Assembly: GCA_049680185.1 (NCBI GenBank) | Contig: JBAUHI010000058.1 | Location: 1 to 14,523 of the forward strand | DNA from: CAMLHU01 sp049680185 | GTDB lineage: Bacteria > Gemmatimonadota > Gemmatimonadetes > Gemmatimonadales > GWC2-71-9 | Direction: 5' to 3' | DNA: 14,523 bases | In this document: positions 1 to 6,962 of the stretch, one piece after another | Numbering within the stretch: position 1 is the stretch's first letter | Layout of the letters: each line of letters begins with the position of its first letter | Program-made: the position numbers and the translations under genes | Notes under the pieces: model-generated | Databases searched by the model: none | Told to the model about the DNA's origin: nothing | Seen by the model: the letters and a program-made list of their open reading frames with translations, nothing else

Positions 1-6
1 ACAGAA

Positions 7-25
7 GGGTCGCCGCAGGCGACCC
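7..25. repeat. Perfect hairpin repeat downstream of dnaE2
   Basis: Two 8-bp arms, GGGTCGCC and GGCGACCC, are separated by GCA. The hairpin lies 55 bp past the stop of the minus-strand dnaE2 and has no T tract on either side. The 16-mer from 15 to 30 recurs exactly at 12215-12230, and a sister hairpin with the same GCA loop lies at 12165-12185. This looks like a dispersed hairpin repeat placed after genes. It could slow transcription or protect the 3' end, but that is inference. Confidence 0.6.
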
Positions 26-32
26 CCACGCT

Positions 33-72
33 CCATCCGTCTATCCGACCATCCGACTATTCGACCATCCGC
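33..72. repeat. Tandem 8-bp array (CYATYCGN x5)
   Basis: Five consecutive octamers follow the pattern C-Y-A-T-Y-C-G-N without a phase break, ending 8 bp short of the dnaE2 stop codon. It is the only period-8 array in the window; the others have period 7. The gap between the left edge and dnaE2 holds only this array and the hairpin before it. Confidence 0.7.
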
Positions 73-79
73 GCACCCC

Positions 80-3000
80 TCACCCCCAATCATGCGAATC
101 CGATCCTCCCTGTCGCAGCGCCTGCAGTAGTTCCGTGGGCGCCTGTTTGAGCAGCGCGTCCTCTGGTCCCCTTCCTTTAAGTGCCAGCGGCCGCACCCCC
201 TCCGCCAGGATGTTGATCCCTGGTCCCTCCCGGGAAAGCTTCCCCGAGATCCACAGGAACGGCTCCCCCCGCACGGTGGTCCGGTCGCGCTCGTAGACAT
301 CGGGTGTCAGGATCGCGTTCATCATCCCCGCCTCATCCTCCAGCAGCACGAAGACGAACCCCTTGGCGGTCCCCGGCCGCTGCCGCGCCACCACCAGCCC
401 TGCCACCTCGACCCTGGACCCGTGCTTGAGCTCCTTCAGCTTATCGCTCGACACCACGTACGGCGGCAACGCTCCGCGGAAGAGCGCAAAGGGATGGGTG
501 GTCGGCGCAAAGCCGAGTGTGGCGTACTCCGCCACCAGGCGCTCGCCAGCATCGAGTTCGCCGAAGCGGATGTGCGAATGCGGATGGTCGAGCGCCAGTT
601 CCAGCTGCCGCCGCCGCGACGGGCCGTCGGTCCCCGGCTCGGTGGGCGAGAGCCAGAGCCCCACCTGCCAGATCAGGTCGCGCCGCGTCAACCCGAAGTG
701 ATCGCACCCGCCCACCCACACCAGGTGCTCGATGGCGGCGCGCTTGAGCTCCGCCGGCGCACGACGGATGAACTCGCCCACGCTCCGGTACGCCCCGCCT
801 CGCTCCCGCTCGAGCACCACACCGGTCGCGGTCTCCTCATTCCACCCCCGCACGAAGCCGAGCCCCGTGCGCACACACGCTCCTTCGCGGACGCACCAGA
901 CATCGCTCCGCGCCAGGTCGGGGAGGAGGATCTCCACCCCGGCGCGCCGCGCATCGCGGGTCAGGGAGTCGAGGGAGTAGAACCCCATCGGCTGGTTGTT
1001 GAAGAGCGCGGTGTAGTACTCCACCGGGTGGTACTGCCGGAGCCATGCCGACTGGTACGCCAGGAGCGCGAACGCCGCGGCGTGCGCCTTGGGAAAGCCG
1101 AACTCCGAGAACGCGGTGACGTGCCCAAAGACCGTCTCGGCGATCGCGTCACTCACTCCCTTGGCGCGGGCGCCGGCCAGGAACTCGACCCGGAACTGCT
1201 CCATCATCTCCTTGCTCCGCCGCCGGCTCATCGCGCGTCGGAGCGCCTCGGCCTGCCCGGCGGTGAATCCCGCCATCGCCTGGCAGACCTCGAGCACCTG
1301 GTCCTGGTAGAGGATGATGCCGAGGGTCTCGTCCAACGATTCGCGAAGTAGCGGATGCTCCATCGGCGCCTGATAAGGACGCCCCGCCGCCTCGGCCACC
1401 CGCTGCGCCTCGCGCCGCTGGACATAACGATTGACCGCACCGCCCACCACCGGCCCCGGGCGCACGATGGCCACCTCCACCGCCAGGTCGGCGATGTTCC
1501 GCGGGCGGGTGCGCCGGATGACCTGGATCTGCGCCCGGCTCTCGATCTGGAAGAGCCCCACGGTGTCGCCGGCGCAGATACGGTCGTACACCACGGCGTC
1601 GTCGAAGTCGATGCGTGAAAGATCGGGCGGGGTCCCGGTGCGCACTGCTATCCGCTCGACACACTCCTCCACCAGTGAGAGCATCCCGAGGGCCAGGAAA
1701 TCGACCTTGAGGAAGCGCGCGTCGTCGCACGAGTCCTTGTCCCACTGGCACACCACGCGATCGGGCATCGCGGCGCGCTCGAGCGGCACCATCTCGATCA
1801 GGGGCCGGCTGGAGATGATCATCCCACCCACATGCTGGGAGACGTGGCGCGGGAGGCCGTGGATCTGCTCGCAGATGTCGAGCAGCTCGCGCCAGAGCGG
1901 GGCGGTGCTCCGGCCGGCAAAGCCGGGCAACTTTTCCACCTCCTGGCCCAGCGTGTCGCCCCCACGGAGGTCCACCAGTTTGGCCACTTTCTCGAGCTCG
2001 CCGAGCGGCAGGCCGAGCGCCTTGCCCACTTCGCGTACGGAGGAGCGGAGCCGGTAGGTGGGGAAGGTGCAGACGAGGCCGACGTGATCGTGGCCGTAGC
2101 GCCGATACACCCGCTTGATCAGTTCCTCGCGGATCTCGCGGGGGAAGTCGAGGTCGATGTCGGGGATCGATGCGAGCGATTCGTTGAGGAACCTCCCCAA
2201 CCGGAGCCCCGAGGCGAGCGGGTCGACGTGGGAGAGGCCGAGGAAGTAGCAGATGACCGAGGAGACCGACGAGCCGCGTCCCCGTCCCGGCAGGAGCGAT
2301 CCCGCCGCACGCCGGCTTCCGCGCCGCACGTCGTACGCCACCTCGCGCGCCAGCTCGAAGAGATCGTGATAGAGAAGGAAGAACCCCGCCAGCCCGTGAT
2401 GCGCCGTGAGCCGGAGCTCCTCTTCCAGCCGGGAGAGCGCCGCCGCGCGGTACACTGACCCTTCGGGGTAGCGCTCCTCCAGCCGCGTCCGGCAGAGCTC
2501 GGCCAGCGCCGCTGGCGCCTGGGCCCCGCGGAAATCGGGAAAGCGATACCCCAGATCCCGGGTCAGGTCGAAGGCTCGACACCGTTCCGCGATGAGGAGC
2601 GTGTGGCGGATCGCATCGGGTCGGTCGCGGAAGCGCGCCGCTGCCTCCGCGGGTGCGGTCAGGTGGAACCCGCTGTTGGGACGTCGTGCGGCGTGGGCAC
2701 CATCCAGGGTGGCGCCGGTGCGGATGGCCACGAGCACATCCTGCAGTCGATGCCGCTCCCGTCGGTCGTAGTGCACGTCGCCGGTGGCCACGGCGCGGAG
2801 CCCGGTGCTGTCGGCCACGTCGAAGAGGGCACTGGTGAGGGCGGCATCGCCCCGGACCTCGTTGCGCTGCACCTCGACGAAGAACCGCTCCGGCCCCAAA
2901 AGTGCTCGGCACTCATCGGCCTTCCGCCGTGCGGCGGTGAGTCCCTGATCGCGAAGGATGCGAGTGAGCAACCCCTGGTCGCGGCAACCAGAGAGGATGA

Positions 3001-3361
3001 TGAGCCCCTCCTGCCGATTGAGGAGGGCCTCCCAGGGGAGTCGCGGATCACGCCGATCGACGACATCGCGATGCGCAGTGGTCAACAACCGGCACAGGTG
3101 GGCATATCCCTCTGGCGTCTCGGCCAGGAGCGTCAGGTGCGCGCCATCGGTGAGCGTGATCTCGGCACCGGTGATCGGGTGGATGCCGAGCCGTGTCGCC
3201 GATTGCGCGAACGCCATCGACCCGTAGAGTCCGTTGTGGTCGGTGAGGGCGAGTGCGTCGTAGCCGAGCTGGGCGGCGGTGTGCGCCAATTCCTCCGGCG
3301 GCGAGGCGCCGTCGAGGAAGGAGAATGCCGAGTGGCAGTGGAGTTCGGCGTAGGTGGTCAC
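80..3361 (-). CDS. dnaE2: Error-prone DNA polymerase DnaE2 (ImuC)
   Basis: C-family DNA polymerase subunit of 1093 residues that, in the mutasome, does error-prone translesion synthesis after DNA damage. Seen: an N-terminal PHP domain (HCHS at residues 8-11, then LTDHNGLYG), and a palm motif PDIDLDF giving D401 and D403, with the third catalytic Asp at D554 in KVDFLALG. The spacing matches E. coli DnaE (D401, D403, D555). HVSQHVGGMIIS and a C-terminal OB fold with EVAGLVVARQRP follow. The length and the close imuB favour DnaE2 over replicative DnaE1. The frame is open 37 codons further upstream, but GTG at 3361-3359 gives the normal PHP N-terminus and overlaps the upstream stop as GTGA, implying translational coupling. 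It is the last gene of the operon. Confidence 0.95.
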   Translation of the reverse strand: MTTYAELHCHSAFSFLDGASPPEELAHTAAQLGYDALALTDHNGLYGSMAFAQSATRLGIHPITGAEITLTDGAHLTLLAETPEGYAHLCRLLTTAHRDVVDRRDPRLPWEALLNRQEGLIILSGCRDQGLLTRILRDQGLTAARRKADECRALLGPERFFVEVQRNEVRGDAALTSALFDVADSTGLRAVATGDVHYDRRERHRLQDVLVAIRTGATLDGAHAARRPNSGFHLTAPAEAAARFRDRPDAIRHTLLIAERCRAFDLTRDLGYRFPDFRGAQAPAALAELCRTRLEERYPEGSVYRAAALSRLEEELRLTAHHGLAGFFLLYHDLFELAREVAYDVRRGSRRAAGSLLPGRGRGSSVSSVICYFLGLSHVDPLASGLRLGRFLNESLASIPDIDLDFPREIREELIKRVYRRYGHDHVGLVCTFPTYRLRSSVREVGKALGLPLGELEKVAKLVDLRGGDTLGQEVEKLPGFAGRSTAPLWRELLDICEQIHGLPRHVSQHVGGMIISSRPLIEMVPLERAAMPDRVVCQWDKDSCDDARFLKVDFLALGMLSLVEECVERIAVRTGTPPDLSRIDFDDAVVYDRICAGDTVGLFQIESRAQIQVIRRTRPRNIADLAVEVAIVRPGPVVGGAVNRYVQRREAQRVAEAAGRPYQAPMEHPLLRESLDETLGIILYQDQVLEVCQAMAGFTAGQAEALRRAMSRRRSKEMMEQFRVEFLAGARAKGVSDAIAETVFGHVTAFSEFGFPKAHAAAFALLAYQSAWLRQYHPVEYYTALFNNQPMGFYSLDSLTRDARRAGVEILLPDLARSDVWCVREGACVRTGLGFVRGWNEETATGVVLERERGGAYRSVGEFIRRAPAELKRAAIEHLVWVGGCDHFGLTRRDLIWQVGLWLSPTEPGTDGPSRRRQLELALDHPHSHIRFGELDAGERLVAEYATLGFAPTTHPFALFRGALPPYVVSSDKLKELKHGSRVEVAGLVVARQRPGTAKGFVFVLLEDEAGMMNAILTPDVYERDRTTVRGEPFLWISGKLSREGPGINILAEGVRPLALKGRGPEDALLKQAPTELLQALRQGGSDSHDWG

Positions 3362-3573
3362 GGGAGTTGCAGCGACCAGTCGCCGGTCAGGAGGTCGTGG
3401 AAGAGGAGGACGCGCTTGCCGCCTTCGAGGACGAGGTCGAAGTAGTGCCGCGCGATCGGTGCGCGCCACCATTCATCGTCCACCCGCCACGATTCGCGGA
3501 TGAGCTCGACCGCGCGCGGCGCGCCGTCGTCCACGCTGAGGGGCGTGCCGGCGGCATCGGCCTCGACCCGCAC
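3358..3573 (-). CDS. Small DUF6504-like protein between imuB and dnaE2
   Basis: A 71-residue protein filling the gap between imuB and dnaE2. It has no signal peptide or membrane segment. The C-terminal half, with WRVDDEWWRAPIARHYFDL, then EGGKRVLLFHDLLTGDWSLQ, resembles the small DUF6504-type proteins I know beside imuB and dnaE2 in other phyla. The match is from memory and the function is unknown; a structural or regulatory part in the mutasome is inference. The GTG at 3573-3571 is chosen because it begins 14 nt past the imuB stop; an ATG at 3639 would overlap imuB by 52 nt. No clear ribosome binding site is seen, so reinitiation from imuB is likely. Its TGA overlaps the dnaE2 GTG start. Confidence 0.75.
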   Translation of the reverse strand: MRVEADAAGTPLSVDDGAPRAVELIRESWRVDDEWWRAPIARHYFDLVLEGGKRVLLFHDLLTGDWSLQLP

Positions 3574-3587
3574 TGCGCGGGCGGCGT

Positions 3588-4832
3588 TCAGGGATCGAAG
3601 TCGATCAGCGCGTAGCGGCGTTCGGGGAGGCGGGACCACGCCTGGACCTCGACGATGCGGGCGAGCAGGGAATGGCCGAAGCGGAGCCGGAGCTCTTCGG
3701 CCGCGGAACGGAGCGCCCGGCTCCGGCCCGCGCGGGCGGCGGCACTCGCATCGCGGGCAAAGAGCTGGAGTGCCACCGTGCCGGGCAGGAGTGATTGGAA
3801 GAGGATGGTGAGCCGGGTGACGGGCGCCGGCGGCGGGAGAGCCGCGAGCCGGGCCGCGACCGGCGCCACGATCCGCTCGACCAGGGCGGAGGGTTCGCGG
3901 AGCGTGAGCACGATGCGCCAGGAGGGACCGCGTTCGAGCGTGGCGCGCACTTCGAGACTTTGCACCTGCCAGCCGCGGCGGCGGGGACTGCGGAGCGCAC
4001 GGGTGGTGAGGCGGCCCAGCACGCGCAGCAGGAGTTCGCGGTCGTCGGTGGGGGCGGCGAGATCGAGCGAGGCCTCGATCGGGTCGATCGGCGAGCGGCC
4101 CACGACGGGATCGACCGACCGTCCGGTGGCGAGCCGCCAGAGACGCCGCCCTTCGCGCCCGAACTGCGAGGCCATCGCGTCTTCCGGCAACGCCGCGAGT
4201 GCTCCCAGGGTCGAGAGACCGAGCTGGGAAAGCCGGAGACGGGTAGCGGGATCGGTACCCAGCGCCGCGACCGGCTGGGCAGCAAGGAAGCGGATGCGGT
4301 CGGAGTCGGGAACGATGCGCGGCTCACCGGGGCGGGCACGGATGGCGGCGACCCAGGCGGTGAAGCGACCGAGCCCCACGCCGACGCGGATGCCGCTCTG
4401 GAATGCGGGAGGTAACGCCACCTCGGCGGCGCGGCGGATGGCGGCGGCCTGTGCCGCGGTATCGCCGTAGAGTCCGGCGAGGCCATCGAGGCCGATGAAG
4501 AGCTGGCCGAGTTCTGCCGGCTGGACCACCGGGGCGATCTCGGTGAGTGCCGTGGCGAGGAGGCCGAAGTACTGGTCGTAGCGGAGGGGATCGGCCTCGG
4601 AGAGTCGGAGCCCGGGGCAGAGTCCGATACCTTGGCCCACCGTCATTCCGGCGCGGACGCCGGCTCGACGGGCGGCGTGGGAGACCTCGAGGAGTTTTCG
4701 GCCGCCATCGGGGGAAAGGATGGCCACCGGTCGACCGGCAAGCTCGGGGCGCTCCGCCTCTTCGCACCGGAGGGCGAATTGGGGGATCCACACGCAGGCG
4801 GCGCGGGAGCTGGTGAGGGCGGCAGTGGTCAT
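3588..4832 (-). CDS. imuB: ImuB, inactive Y-family polymerase-like mutasome protein
   Basis: A 414-residue Y-family homologue that in known mutasomes acts as a hub linking DnaE2 to the sliding clamp. The palm is recognisable, but the catalytic acids are missing: the N-terminal strand that normally carries Asp reads VWIPQFALRCEE (from residue 14), and the usual S-x-D-E motif reads IGLDG (113-117), keeping one Asp but losing the Glu. A helix-hairpin-helix region (LSQLGLSTLGALAALPEDA) and a little-finger domain follow. ALQLF near residues 354-358 is a possible clamp-binding motif. It is the first gene of the operon and starts 8 bp from a direct repeat that may be its operator. Full-length DinB is unlikely given the lost residues and the neighbours. 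Confidence 0.92.
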   Translation of the reverse strand: MTTAALTSSRAACVWIPQFALRCEEAERPELAGRPVAILSPDGGRKLLEVSHAARRAGVRAGMTVGQGIGLCPGLRLSEADPLRYDQYFGLLATALTEIAPVVQPAELGQLFIGLDGLAGLYGDTAAQAAAIRRAAEVALPPAFQSGIRVGVGLGRFTAWVAAIRARPGEPRIVPDSDRIRFLAAQPVAALGTDPATRLRLSQLGLSTLGALAALPEDAMASQFGREGRRLWRLATGRSVDPVVGRSPIDPIEASLDLAAPTDDRELLLRVLGRLTTRALRSPRRRGWQVQSLEVRATLERGPSWRIVLTLREPSALVERIVAPVAARLAALPPPAPVTRLTILFQSLLPGTVALQLFARDASAAARAGRSRALRSAAEELRLRFGHSLLARIVEVQAWSRLPERRYALIDFDP

Positions 4833-4838
4833 TTCAGG

Positions 4839-4857
4839 ATACCGAAGATATACCGAA
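4839..4857. promoter_or_regulatory. Direct repeat ATACCGAA-N3-ATACCGAA, candidate SOS operator
   Basis: Two identical 8-mers are exactly 11 bp apart; in imuB orientation they read TTCGGTAT-ATC-TTCGGTAT. The site is 7 bp upstream of the imuB ATG. The layout resembles the GTTC-N7-GTTC direct-repeat LexA boxes of alphaproteobacteria, which also have an 11-bp period, and imuB-dnaE2 operons are commonly LexA-controlled. No lexA gene is visible here, and the sequence differs from the standard boxes, so assignment to LexA is inference. Confidence 0.45.
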
Positions 4858-4887
4858 AGTATGTCGTCAGGTAGCGGCTATCAATTC

Positions 4888-4971
4888 AGCTGTCAGCTGT
4901 CAGCTATCGGCTATCAGCTATCAGCTGACCGCCACCCGCCACCCGCCACCCGCCACCTATCACCCGCCCCC
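4888..4971. repeat. Twelve in-register heptamers of two families between imuB and the M1 gene
   Basis: From 4888 six units of type AGCTRTC (AGCTGTC, AGCTATC, GGCTATC, AGCTGAC) run straight into four CGCCACC units, then TATCACC and CGCCCCC, with no phase break. A detached GGCTATC lies at 4876. The array fills most of the 210-bp divergent gap, so any promoter for the M1 gene must lie in or after it. TGATACTTT at 4977-4985 is a weak extended -10 candidate. Confidence 0.85.
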
Positions 4972-5042
4972 GACCGTGATACTTTCCCTGAACCCTTTCA
5001 CCTCCTCGCCTCATCTTCTCTCTTTGCCTCGAGCCGTCACCT

Positions 5043-6719
5043 ATGCGCCGTTTCTTCGTCCTTGCCGTTCTCACGTTCTTCGCGGCCCCGCTCGCGGCAC
5101 AAGAGGCGCCGGTCTTTACCCACGCCGACACCCTGCGCGGATCGATCGGGCCGGGGCGTGCCTGGTGGGACGTGACCTTCTACGACCTGCACGTGAAGGT
5201 CGAGCCGAAGGACAGCAGCATCAGCGGATGGAACGGGATCAGTTATCGGGTGACGGGGCCCGAGAACGAGATGCAGATCGACCTCCAGCCGCCGCTCACC
5301 CTCGACAGCGTGGTGCAGGAGCGCCGCCGGCTCAAGGTGCGCCAGGATGGGAACGCCTGGTTCATTTCCCTCAAGGCCAAGCAGCCGATGGGAGCGGTCA
5401 AGACGGTGACGGCGTATTACCACGGAAAGCCGAAGGTGGCCAAGCGTCCGCCGTGGGACGGCGGCTTCAGCTGGCTCACCGACAGTCTGGGGAACGCCTG
5501 GATCAACACCACGTCCGAAGGAGTGGGCGCCAGCATCTGGTGGCCCAACAAGGACACCCAGGCCGACGAGCCCGACAGCCAGCGCATCGCCATCACCGTG
5601 CCCGACCCGATCGTGGACGTCTCCAACGGCCGGCTCCGGAGCACCGTGCATCATCCCGACCACACCACCACCTATGAGTGGTTCGTGGCGGATCCGATCA
5701 ACAACTATGACGTGGCGGTGAACGCCGGCACCTACGCCCACTGGACCGACACGATCCAGGGAGAAGCCGGCCCCTTGACGCTCGACTTCTGGCCGTTGGC
5801 CTACCACCTCGACACCGCCAAGGTCCAGTTCCAGCAGGCCAAGACGATGCTCGCCTGCTTCGAGCACTGGTTCGGGCCGTACCCCTGGTACACCGATGGC
5901 TACAAGCTGGTGGAGACGGGACACCTCGGGATGGAGCACCAGAGTGCCATCGCCTACGGCAATCATTACAAGAACGGCTACCTGGGGCGTGACCTTTCGC
6001 ATACCGGCGTGGGGCTCGGCTGGGATTTCATCATCGTGCACGAGAGCGCGCACGAATGGTGGGGCAACAGCCTGACCGACCAGGACGTGGCAGACATGTG
6101 GATCCACGAGAGCTTTGCGAATTATGCCGAGAATTTGTATGAGGAGTGCCTGGCAGGGAAAGCGAAGGGATCGGAGTACGTCATCGGTACCCGGAAGAAC
6201 ATCCGGAACGACGAGCCGATCATCGGGATCTACGGCGTCAACCACGAAGGCTCGGGAGATGTGTATTACAAGGGTGGGAACATGCTGCACACCATCCGCC
6301 AGGTCATCAACGACGACGACAAGTGGCGTGACATCCTGCGTGGTCTGCAGCACGCCTTCTGGCACCAGGTGGTGACGGGTGCGCAGGTGCGGCAGTACAT
6401 GAGCGAGAAGGCGGGGATCGACCTGGGTCCGGTGTTCGAGGAGTACCTCAACACCACGATGGTGCCGGTCTTCGAGTACAAGGTGACCGGAGACACCCTG
6501 TCCTATCACTGGGCCGATGTGGTCAAAGGATTTGCGATGCCGGTCCGGGTGACGCTCGCGGATTCGACGTATTCGTGGGTGCACCCGACCGAGGCGTGGC
6601 AGACGGTGCCGGTGCATCTCGGCCCCACCGGCCTCCACGTGGATGAGAACTTCTATGTGTTCAGCAAGGACCTGAACGCACCGCCGCCGGCGGCGAAGGA
6701 CTCGACGGCAAAGAAGTAG
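5043..6719 (+). CDS. Secreted M1 family metallopeptidase (aminopeptidase N-like)
   Basis: Zinc aminopeptidase of the M1 family, 558 residues, predicted to remove N-terminal residues from peptides outside the cytoplasm. The signal peptide is MRRFFVLAVLTFFAAPLAAQ. The zinc site is complete: HESAHE with H333, E334 and H337, then E356 eighteen residues later in WIHESFANY. The substrate-binding exopeptidase motif is GMEHQ (296-300) in place of GAMEN, as in a known M1 subgroup. The tyrosine pair Y408-Y409 in DVYYKGG supplies the transition-state Tyr. It is shorter than classical PepN (about 870 residues) and lacks the long helical C-terminal domain; it ends in a beta domain and a low-complexity tail. 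The gene stands alone, divergent from imuB, with no clear ribosome binding site. Confidence 0.93.
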   Translation: MRRFFVLAVLTFFAAPLAAQEAPVFTHADTLRGSIGPGRAWWDVTFYDLHVKVEPKDSSISGWNGISYRVTGPENEMQIDLQPPLTLDSVVQERRRLKVRQDGNAWFISLKAKQPMGAVKTVTAYYHGKPKVAKRPPWDGGFSWLTDSLGNAWINTTSEGVGASIWWPNKDTQADEPDSQRIAITVPDPIVDVSNGRLRSTVHHPDHTTTYEWFVADPINNYDVAVNAGTYAHWTDTIQGEAGPLTLDFWPLAYHLDTAKVQFQQAKTMLACFEHWFGPYPWYTDGYKLVETGHLGMEHQSAIAYGNHYKNGYLGRDLSHTGVGLGWDFIIVHESAHEWWGNSLTDQDVADMWIHESFANYAENLYEECLAGKAKGSEYVIGTRKNIRNDEPIIGIYGVNHEGSGDVYYKGGNMLHTIRQVINDDDKWRDILRGLQHAFWHQVVTGAQVRQYMSEKAGIDLGPVFEEYLNTTMVPVFEYKVTGDTLSYHWADVVKGFAMPVRVTLADSTYSWVHPTEAWQTVPVHLGPTGLHVDENFYVFSKDLNAPPPAAKDSTAKK

Positions 6720-6756
6720 GGTCGGGCCGAACCCGCATTCCCAACTCCCTGGGGCT

Positions 6757-6867
6757 ATCATCGCGAGGGAGCGCAGCGACCGAGGGACCTACCCTGCCGG
6801 CTCCCGATGCTGGTTGAGTAGGTCCCTCGCTGCGCTCGGGATGACAGTGGGTTGCTCGGGATGACAC
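6757..6867. repeat. Imperfect inverted repeat (REPIN-like) in the M1-kinase gap
   Basis: The left arm (6757-6792) contains GAGCGCAGCGACCGAGGGACCTAC, broken here as GAGCGCAGCGA plus CGAGGGACCTAC. The right arm (6818-6846) holds GTAGGTCCCTCG then CTGCGCTCGGGATGACA. A partial third copy, GCTCGGGATGACA, recurs at 6854-6866. The centre (6784-6817) runs from GGGACCTA to CCCGATGCTGGTTGA and resembles two spacers at 10743-10774 and 10817-10848. No transposase is present, so it would be a non-autonomous or REP-type element. Confidence 0.75.
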
Positions 6868-6905
6868 CGGTGGCGCCCGGAGCCCCGCGCGCGCACCTTC
6901 GGGCC

Positions 6906-6926
6906 CGCCACCCGCCACCCGCCACC
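6906..6926. repeat. Three CGCCACC heptamers before the kinase
   Basis: Three perfect units, the same heptamer found four times at 4930-4957. It ends 36 bp before the kinase ATG. A TATGCT hexamer at 6930-6935, directly after the array, could serve as a -10 box with a leader of about 20 nt, but no matching -35 is seen. Confidence 0.8.
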
Positions 6927-6962
6927 CTGTATGCTGGCGTATCGGGCTTCGAACGGTAGTTT

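Noticed and set aside
422..1351. Plus-strand open frame opposite dnaE2
   Set aside because: No recognisable domains, and the composition is typical of a mirror frame of a GC-rich gene.
1149..2912. Long second open frame within dnaE2 on the minus strand
   Set aside because: It is Arg/Pro/Gly-rich shadow sequence; the DnaE2 frame has all catalytic residues in order.
5037..6761. Long open frame on the minus strand antisense to the M1 gene
   Set aside because: The translation is low-complexity and shows no family motifs, while the plus frame has a full signal peptide and complete zinc site; it is a high-GC shadow.
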